Shown here in pieces: positions 21,827 through 29,385 of a stretch of DNA of 29,385 bases. The notes beneath the pieces are model-generated. The model searched no databases and had not been told where the DNA came from. It saw only the letters and a list, made by a program, of their open reading frames with translations. The position numbers were made by a program, and so were the translations under genes. Origin of the DNA: Elysia marginata. Taxonomy: Eukaryota; Mollusca; Gastropoda; Plakobranchidae. Numbering within the stretch: position 1 is the stretch's first letter; every line of letters starts with the position of its first letter. The stretch is taken from positions 74,127 through 103,511 of the forward strand of contig BMAT01010684.1 in NCBI GenBank assembly GCA_019649035.1, given 5' to 3'.

Positions 21827-24800
21827 CTGGAGAAAGATAAAATAAATCAATGCAATTTAAATTGTTTGCCTTTACATTTTTAAAACAAGGCACACACCAA
21901 GGCATTACAACTTTTCAAACATTAATTATATTATTTGTATTTCTTTCACATGCAACAGCTTGTTAGAGAGACATTTTAGCTCTGCTCAGGATCCATTTAC
22001 ACTATCCCTCGCAACAACAAAAAAAAAAATCAGGAGCCAAAGCAAAACAATCATTGAAACGAAAGGTGAATGATATTTTTTTTTTCTTAACACCATAATA
22101 CACTCTTGAAGAGAAAATAAAGCAGTTACTGCAACTCAGTTTTGGTATTGGGGCTGAAAGTTTGGTTTTGAATGTGATTTGGTCAGTCTTCCAACCAGTT
22201 TTGATGATAAATTCCTTTTCCTCCTGCCAGTCACAGCGTGATTATTCCCTCCAAACACATAGTATATGGCCAGTGACTCTTCTGTGCAAAAGCACAATTT
22301 TTAATGTTTTGAACAACTGTGAAAAAAAATCAATTATTATGGCTATAGACCTAAATTAAGTATTTTTGAAAAGCAAAAGTGGCTTTTTTTCACACATGCA
22401 ATATTTGTTTTTACCGTAAATAAAAGATGGCTCAAAAGAAAAAAAAAGAAGGAAAAAATAAGAATCACAATTTCATACATTTATTTGCTGGTTTTTTTTT
22501 TCATAAAAAACCTCAAGAGAAAAGCAGAAAAAAATATTTTACTTCAGTATACTCCGCTCTCTTTGTGACAATCACCATCAATCACCATTTTGAGACATGA
22601 CAATGACTCATTTAAACAAAGCCAAACAATTATCAATCTAAATAGTCTAATAAATAAAAATATACAAAGATCTTAGGTATTGTGAGCATTTAGTTTCCCA
22701 TGTGAATAAAATTTTAGGCATTACTAAGTACAAAGATCTTAATTCCGTGCGAATTTATGAGATCGTTCAAGTAACATGGGCTGACTCATTTAACTGAGAG
22801 GGGTGATAATTTGCTGTACCCCGTTCAAGCCCAAGGTTAGAGGCCTACTTTTCCATTCTGCAGACGGTCAAAAACAGTAAAACTTTAATGGAAAAACATT
22901 TTGTATGAAAATTTTGTTTTTATTATAGATCTATGTCACAATTTCAAAAGGCAAAAACAGCTATTTTAGGCTCAATTGGACTGTATGTTTAAGAAATCTT
23001 TTGCTTCCATTAAGTTTATTTTACCTGCATAAATCTGAACTATACAAGAATGAAAGGCTCTTATCATATTGGTTATGACACCCTTATCTCTTGATGTTTT
23101 CTTTATCTCTTCTTATCACTATTTTTGGAAATCCTTAGTTGCTTCAATGAAAAGTCATTTTTCTCAAAGAGATTTAAAGCTTAAGAACACTAGCAATAAA
23201 AACGTCAATATTCTTTACTTGCGAAGAAAAAAAGAAAACTTTGTGGGATTTTTGTGCATTTCAATAGCATGACACTATAACAGGAATGGAGAAACTTCCT
23301 CTTATGAAATTGACACTTTGTAAAAAATACTTGTAAAACTTTGAAAAATAAAGCCAACTGTAGTTTAACATAAACTATTCTACCAAGATGCCTAGAGAAA
23401 AAAAATTATTGCAAGTACAATGTCATTCTAAGTTTATGGATCAACTGATAAGCACCTTCATTCATTGACAATTTGTATACAAAGATACCATAAACTAAAC
23501 TTTGCAGTTCAACCAAACGAACTGACAGGTTTGAGGACAATAATATTTTTGATCAGGTTAACCCAGAAAATTTATGTGGAAAAACACAAATTTTCAGTTA
23601 TAAAAAAACGGGAAAGTTTACTTGCAGTTGGAAACACTTTGTCCTTTCATCACAAATAGTATTTAGTCACAATTTTGTGTAGGCCTACATGCAGCTACGA
23701 TAATTTGATTATTCAAAACACAGGTGGGACTCCTAGAAATTAAAGGAAGTTTAAAAAATTACAAATCAAGAAAAAGCCAAGGTAAAAAAGGAAATTAAAG
23801 AATGCATATACCATAAGAATTTATTTTATTTTTATTTTTACCAATTGGTGCTTTTGGGCAAAAAGATGTATACATCTGTATTTTGATAAAATCTATAAAA
23901 ATTAAAATCCTGTGCAGGTACAGAATTTACAAAAAATATCTTAATCTGATAAAAAGGAAAAAACTTTACAACCACTTCACCACCTGCAATGTATAGCAGA
24001 TAGAACGTAAAAGAAAAACCTAATGACTAAGTAAATGCATCAACCTAAACAGTAAATCTATAGACATAAAGTACAAAAAAACCTCGAAGTGAAGTAAGAT
24101 GTATGCATGTTATGAAATGCACACACACAAAAAAATAATACTAACGTTATTACAACAAACCTGCATCAAATAAGATAAAAAGCAAAGAAATGGAAAGAAA
24201 AATTAGGAGCATTATTTAGTCATAAAGAAGAATCGCAGTCAACAAGCTTGTGGCAAAATTTTATTGATGATGTAAAGAAATCAAGAGAACAAAAGATCAC
24301 TGCATTCCATTTTTTGTGTGCAAAAGCAAAAATGAAGACAAGAGCTCAAATAAATGTAAGCATTAAGAAATAATTTCACTCAATGCACTGCCTGAATTGA
24401 AAAGGATCAAATTGAAAAGGACATGCAAATGTAATAAAGAAGTAGACACCACCAGAGAAACTTTAAAATCTACTGAGCAGGAATACAAACCAATACAATG
24501 AATAAACCATTTATAGCATTTTCATATTTGATTTCCTTCATATTAATGCTTGCTATATGCCAAAGAAATGTAAACAATGCTGCATGAAGGAGAGCAATTG
24601 ATGTTCACACACTGAACTGTATTTGAACGAAAGGTGGCCTATTTGTAATCATATTTAAGGAGAATTAAGGGATGTTTTTTCAAGGTATGTGCAACATTTT
24701 ACAAGATGTATGCTTAAAAGGTTGTAGAGAGTACAGCAGCAGGGGAAAAAAAATTATATTTGTTGATTTCTGCAGTAAGAATGTAAAAATAAAGTATAGA

Positions 24801-24890
24801 CTGGTATGAGAGGAAAACTAATTGAGAATCAAGGCAGATAAAAGAATATTCTAGTAAAAAAATTGATTTAAAAGTTAGAAGCATACAAAC
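21827..24890 (-). other. Intron between GDG copies B and A
   Basis: AT-rich. I searched by eye for a third GDG-coding segment (CCATCNCC on the plus strand) and found none. Confidence 0.5.
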
Positions 24891-24977
24891 TTTTGTTCTG
24901 ATCTGGGCGTAGTTCCCATGGTGTTATAGTTGATAGAAGGCTGCAAGCGAGAGGGAAACCTGACACCATCCCCGTGG
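24891..24977 (-). CDS. ZDHHC20: ZDHHC20-like, duplicated GDG tail exon (copy A, in-frame cassette)
   Basis: Exon of 87 nt with acceptor gctctgctgttctgcag and donor AACAAAA|gtttgt. The first C joins the AG left by the upstream exon to make Ser, giving FT-S-HGDGVRFPSR followed by LQPSINYNTMGTTPRSEQ. The GDGVxFPxR core is the same landmark found in the exon at 21729-21826, and both exons start in the same phase. The length is a multiple of three, and its trailing AA plus the first T of the next exon gives Asn, so it can be included or skipped without changing the downstream frame. If it is spliced straight to the last exon the reading is K-F-K-L-stop. The donor departs from the gtaagt/gtragt consensus, which suggests regulated inclusion (inference). 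I know of no vertebrate ZDHHC20 carrying two GDG segments, but cannot check. No transcript evidence is visible here. Confidence 0.72.
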
Positions 24978-26639
24978 CTGCAGAACAGCAGAGCAAAGAC
25001 ATTTTGTCACCACGACAGAAGAGAGAATATGCACAGTAATCTTTTTGCTTAATCTTTCCTAATATGAAAATTTGCCAAATTTCAATTTTCTTTTATTTGG
25101 TTCTAACAGATATATGCAATGATTTTCCAGGTGAAATATGGCACTGCTTGTAATTCAGAACTTTCAAACTTGTACTGGGAAACCAGATACAGCTTCAACA
25201 AAGCAACCTTTTCTCTTTTCAATGGAAAACTTTTTACTCATAAAAAACAAGGGGTAAATCCAAAACAGCTATGCAAGCAGGAGTATATCAAGGAAAAAGC
25301 CAAATACACTTAATGGAAAGAACATAAGAGAACACAGGGAGAGTTATCAATACGGAGTACAGTGCACTGTAACTAGCTTATGCTTTCTTATTAGTGATGC
25401 ATCTCAATAAAAATGTCTGCTTTTAAATTTTCAACATTCCAGAATGCCTGCAGCCAATACAATTAACATCAGTTGGGTGTCTGAAGCCTGGGTAAAACAT
25501 CCTTGTTGACAAGGCAGTATGCAACTGAATTTTTTATTCTTTTGATTTCTATTTTTAGATTTCTAAAGATGTACAGCTCCACAGGTTTCATCAGCATAAA
25601 ACTATAGATTTAGATTCCATTTATAGCCTGTGAAATAATAAAACTTCAACATCTCAAAAATTTAAATTTGTGCCTCAATAAGAATTTAGAGCTTTTGGTG
25701 TTCCCTTTAAGGTTAACAGAATTTAGATTATGACCTTAGTCAATGTCTGTTAATCACAAAATCTCCAAATGCATCATAACCTACCATGGACACCACCTGG
25801 GTTCAGTTTCACTAGTCTAGATCAAGACAGGTTTCTCTACTATATTTCAATGAAATATTACAATTTGAAGTAAACATGATTTTCTTAGGTGTTAACTGTA
25901 TTCAATTTCAACTTGCAAGAAAGGAAATTTGAATTGATGTAGACTTAAATGATCTAGATCCAGATGAAAAGCAGTGAGTTTATCTCAGGGTTACAGTGGA
26001 TGGATAAGTAAATCTGTTAGCCTTTATATGTCTCAAGGGAAGCAGATACATCAGATTATGTATCAAAGGATCTAGTGGATGCCAAGATGAAGGATAAAAT
26101 ATAAAAAGGTGAGCAAATATGCTAATCACTCATTAGAATTTATATTTTATGGACAAAATATGCACAAAACAAAATAAGAACATTCGAATGTTTTGCCTAT
26201 AAGCTACATCAGTAGCAATAGTTATAGAAATGAAATTAACAAAGGTGACAGAATATTTACAGATTCAAAGACAATGCCATATGAATACATAAAGAATGGG
26301 ATTACCCGCTTCCTCTATACAAGGACCTTTGTGAAAATTTTAGACACAGTAATTTAGAACACATGTACTGATGTAGAAGTGTTTTAACCTAATGGGAAGT
26401 GAAGAAGACAGAAATAGTAGGAATAGAGAATAGGCTCCTTTAAAAAAAACCTGATGGTGAGGAGAATGGCCAAATTTAGGATCAACAGATATTAATTGCA
26501 GCGTATGGAAATAAAAATTGTTCTCAGGTGTTCAAACCATGCAAATCCGTTGCGCCGGGTTTGTGGATCCAATGGATTTCTTTATTAAAAAAGCTGATGT
26601 CTGAGGGGTAGATATTTGGCATCGAATCACTAGATAAAT
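24978..26639 (-). other. Intron upstream of GDG copy A
   Basis: AT-rich with no exon in phase. The plus-strand frame at 25119 is unrecognised and probably chance. Confidence 0.5.
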
Positions 26640-27190
26640 TATTAACCCATGCCAACAACTTTTACCGCACTGTTAATCTTAAATTCACCACTGAAATCTC
26701 TCCCTCAAGAATTCCCTTCTTTGATGCTATGATCACCTGCTAGAACAGCACACTTGAAACAGACCTCTCTAAACTTACAGACATTTTCAATTACATACAT
26801 TGAGGTTTACGTTACCTATACAATACCAAAAAAAATCATACGGTTACCTTGTACCTAAGCCTTTTGCCATACCAGGATTTGCTTGATAGAAGAAGCCCTT
26901 ACCACCTATAATCAACTCTATGAAATCGAGGATTCTCATAAAAACAGATAGAGCTCACCATCTAGACTACAACAAGCATTTCAAAGATACAAAACCAGTG
27001 CCTCCAAATTACAGAGATTTCCCTTCAGCCTGCACTGCCTGACATCTCTCCTTAAAACATAGATCCCTCATCTTACATTCAATATATGCATAAAAGTAAA
27101 CCAGACTTTCCTAAGATAACATTTTGTAGAGGCACCTATATGAGAACATACCAAGTCCCTTCTCAGTACCTTATGACTTCAAATCCTGCA
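26640..27190 (+). pseudogene. Decayed Penelope-like element reverse transcriptase fragment
   Basis: The plus strand from 26654 reads NNFYRTVNLKFTTEISPSRI, PFFDAMITC*NSTLETDLSK, LTDIFNYIH*, then LPYQDLLDRRSPYHL*STL*, NRGFS*KQIELTI (26865-26960), and in another frame CRGTYMRTYQVPSQY (around 27130-27175). The succession (NxxHPTIKFTxExS...IxFLDxxI; LxTxxxxKPTDxxxYL; xPYxQALRLRRI......L..RGYxxxxI; FRxxxNLRDxLV) is what I know from the C-terminal half of Penelope-like and related environmental reverse transcriptases. Many stops and at least one frame change show it is long dead. The catalytic YxDD and any GIY-YIG endonuclease are not visible. It lies antisense in the first visible intron of the palmitoyltransferase gene. 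Confidence 0.5.
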
Positions 27191-27623
27191 GTGACACATT
27201 CCTGTTACTATGTTTCAAGCTTTTTTTCAAGATTGCGGGAGCTGATGTAGTTTTGAAATGAAGCTGCAGCCTAGACTTATTTACGTTACTTATTTAGTTA
27301 AAAGCCCTTGTTAAGAATGCATTGCAAGCCTAAAAACTTGAATGGTTTAATTATGGACAGAACTTAAATGGGGCCATTATCAGTATGTAAATCCATTTGT
27401 TACAATGACCGTTCAGTTGATTAGGCTTTTCATTTTTTTTTGGCTTTGTCATAATACTTAATTATCAATTTTGACCTGCTGGTGAAAAAGAAGGAAATTC
27501 TGAAGGATCTTTTTTGCTGACACCATAAAAAAAATGAAGAAATTAATGAAGGTAGTAAAGTTTACTTTACTACTCTAAAATTTCAAATGTGTTGCACAAA
27601 TGACGACTGTGTAAACTCTGTAA

Positions 27624-27640
27624 GTGTGTGTGTGTGTGTG
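27624..27640. repeat. (GT)n microsatellite
   Basis: About eight GT units in the intron between the PaCCT exon and GDG copy A. Confidence 0.9.
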
Positions 27641-28641
27641 CTGCCCAGAGTCTCTGAGTGAAATAAGGTCCCATGCTTTATATGGGCACTGGCACAAGTT
27701 GAGTATGCCAGTAGCCACAACAGGGAGGGAATAATAAACAACTACAAAAAAAAAAGAAAGCATGACCCCTGCATTGTTTGAAAACAATACGTATGAAAAA
27801 ATCAGTACATTTTTTAAAAAATCAGTCACTCATAAATGACAGCAAATATTTGTTTCTATAAAAAAAAAATTAGTACAGATATGTTTGTATGAATGGGGTA
27901 TGAGAGATAAAAAAAAACAACAACAAATTAACACAAAATAGAATAAAGAAAATCTTGTCAAACGCTAGATCTTAAATGATAAAGGCATAAATCTCAATCA
28001 GATGTACAGTAAAAGATCACTATTGTCCAAGAGGAAGCTGGTTTGAGATATATTTTTAGTTGATTCTCTTTTCCTAACGTGACCAGATGCAAAATAAAAC
28101 AAAAAATAAAAAAACGCCAGACAAAATAATGCATAATAATAATGGAAGCTGTTAAAACGCTCTAACAAATTTTGGACTTTGCCATACCTTTGGTATTCTT
28201 AAGTGGTTTTAAGATGGAGCCTTTATTCTACAATGATTTCTTACCACCATAAGGTTTTACCAACTCCACTCCATGAATAAGTAGACCAAAATGCAGCATG
28301 GTCTGACCATGTGATCAACTTAGAGCATAAGAGAGAACTCCTCCTCCTCCCAGGAAAACAAAGGATAGGTTCAAGCACTACTCAAGAATGTTAGTTTTCA
28401 GAAAGTTAAGAGATACAGGGACAGATATAGTGCAGAAATAGGAGCAAAGTCGACTACAAGTAATTCAAGCCATGAAAAGAATACACATGGAAGTTAGAAA
28501 AAAATTGCTCATTTAATAATGCCTACCCCAACAAACAAATACATGGTATAAAAGTGCAGAGGAGAAAAAAAAAACAACTTAATAACAAAAATCGCAAATT
28601 TGTAATAAAAAATGCTTTTGCAATTCATCTGGCCTGCTTAC

Positions 28642-28768
28642 CTTGTAAAAACAGGCAAAAACCAGCTTAGTCTGTTGTCCCCAAATACTTCTGCAAAGTT
28701 TGCACCTGTTCCTAAACTAAAACCATCTTTATCTGGTCCTGTTTGAAATACTGGTGCTCGGAATGATT
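28642..28768 (-). CDS. ZDHHC20: ZDHHC20-like palmitoyltransferase, internal exon with the PaCCT region
   Basis: Internal coding exon (127 nt) of a DHHC protein S-acyltransferase, a multi-pass membrane enzyme that attaches palmitate to cytosolic cysteines. Read on the minus strand it follows the acceptor ttggatttctctgcag and ends at a strong donor, ACAAG|gtaagc. It enters after one codon base (AA completes a Glu codon) and leaves with AG. It encodes ESFRAPVF, then GPDKDGFSLG, then ANFAEVFGDN and LSWFLPVFT. From family knowledge, ESFRAP, GFSLG, VFGD and LPxF are landmarks just after the last membrane segment in ZDHHC2/15/20, and the N plus aromatic before VFG is the PaCCT motif that packs against the catalytic domain. 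The DHHC domain is upstream, outside the window. The open frame continuing up to 28913 is intron. Assignment to ZDHHC20 rather than ZDHHC2 or 15 is from remembered motifs. Confidence 0.9.
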
Positions 28769-29385
28769 CTGCAGAGAAATCCAAATTTTTTTTCTTGTGA
28801 AGAAAAGCCTGATAAAATATGCCCTCTTCTGATATGAAATTCATTCTTAAATTGTAAGCATCATGATTTAGGGATAAAATCATGCACTGATTTGTCTTTG
28901 TAAAAAATTGCACTGATAATTATGTATAAATTGCTTTTTAGATAATTTTAAAAGACATCAAGGGTGAGTGGGGGCGGGGGATGAGTCTTTCAGATGAAAA
29001 TGTCAACAAATGAAAGAAAAATAATAATGCTGATCATTTAAAATGCGGACAATCCCCCTACAGGTTCACTTAGTCAAGCATACAGTGGAATCTGGATAAA
29101 TTCAACACCTCAGGATCAAAAAAAGTGTTGACTTTTGCCATTTTAATGAGGGTGGGGGGGTGCAACATATGTGTAAGAACTAGATAAATTTAACGAGCGC
29201 AGCATAACCCTTTTGGAAGGTACTCTGAGGAATGATGAAGGCTAGCTTAGCCTAGATGTAAATGCAGGGATAGAATGCGTAGGTGTGTGCACATGAACAC
29301 TGTGTTTGCACTGGTTTGGCAAGGCGGGAGGAGTGGAAGAACCATCAGTGAACTGCACTAATCAGCACCTGTCACTGTCTTCTGT
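28769..29385 (-). other. Intron upstream of the PaCCT exon; possible MITE left end
   Basis: No further exon of the gene is seen. TACAGTGGAATCTGGATAAA at 29081 begins like the MITE-type elements elsewhere in the window, and a G-rich run lies at 29149-29160. The window ends before any right end is clear. Confidence 0.45.

Noticed and set aside
28638-28913. 91-codon minus-strand open frame taken as a gene
   Set aside because: Only its last 42 codons are real (exon 28642-28768). The upstream part crosses a clear acceptor site and is intron.
1-29385. CRISPR array, operon, bacterial or viral gene cluster
   Set aside because: No regularly spaced identical repeats and no dense coding. Structure is that of an intron-rich animal genome.

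Overview
The window looks like a piece of a large, AT-rich, intron-rich animal genome, most likely a mollusc and probably a gastropod. The reasons are one spliced vertebrate-like gene with kilobase introns, abundant decayed transposons of metazoan families, a tRNA-derived SINE with an (AACC)-type tail, and short motifs I associate with gastropod DNA (AAGGGAAATAACT, TAGGCCTA). The species call is inference. No bacterial or viral genes are visible. Most long open frames are chance frames in AT-rich DNA.

The one host gene I can support is on the minus strand. It is the 3' half of a DHHC palmitoyltransferase of the ZDHHC2/15/20 group, closest by eye to ZDHHC20. Four exons are visible: 28642-28768 (linker and conserved C-terminal PaCCT region), 24891-24977, 21729-21826 and 13796-13833 (last coding bases and stop). 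All have AG acceptors and GT donors and join in compatible phase. The catalytic DHHC domain and membrane segments lie beyond the right edge. The two middle exons both begin with the hallmark S-x-G-D-G-V-x-F-P-x-R, both start in the same phase, and the first is exactly 87 nt. They look like a duplicated tail exon giving alternative cytosolic tails. This is the most interesting feature of the window.

Mobile elements by region. Positions 1-9400 are mainly intergenic, with ~163-bp tandem repeats (1230-1760), a three-copy dispersed motif (1865, 2117, 4823), microsatellites and a MITE-like element (7467-7641). At 9379-9816 there is a CR1/L2-type LINE 3' end (plus strand). At 10324-12052 there is a decayed piggyBac element with TTAA duplications, terminal and subterminal inverted repeats, and a frameshifted minus-strand transposase remnant; it contains a 234-base assembly gap. 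The last intron of the palmitoyltransferase gene (13834-21728) holds a well-preserved tRNA-derived SINE with a perfect 13-bp target duplication (15928-16230), two related LINE reverse-transcriptase fragments in gene-sense orientation (16528-17275 and 17945-18600), a likely LINE fragment in the opposite orientation (17590-17813), and a second MITE (19399-19575). The first visible intron holds a decayed Penelope-like reverse transcriptase (26640-27190).

The remainder is AT-rich intron or intergenic sequence in which I see no gene.
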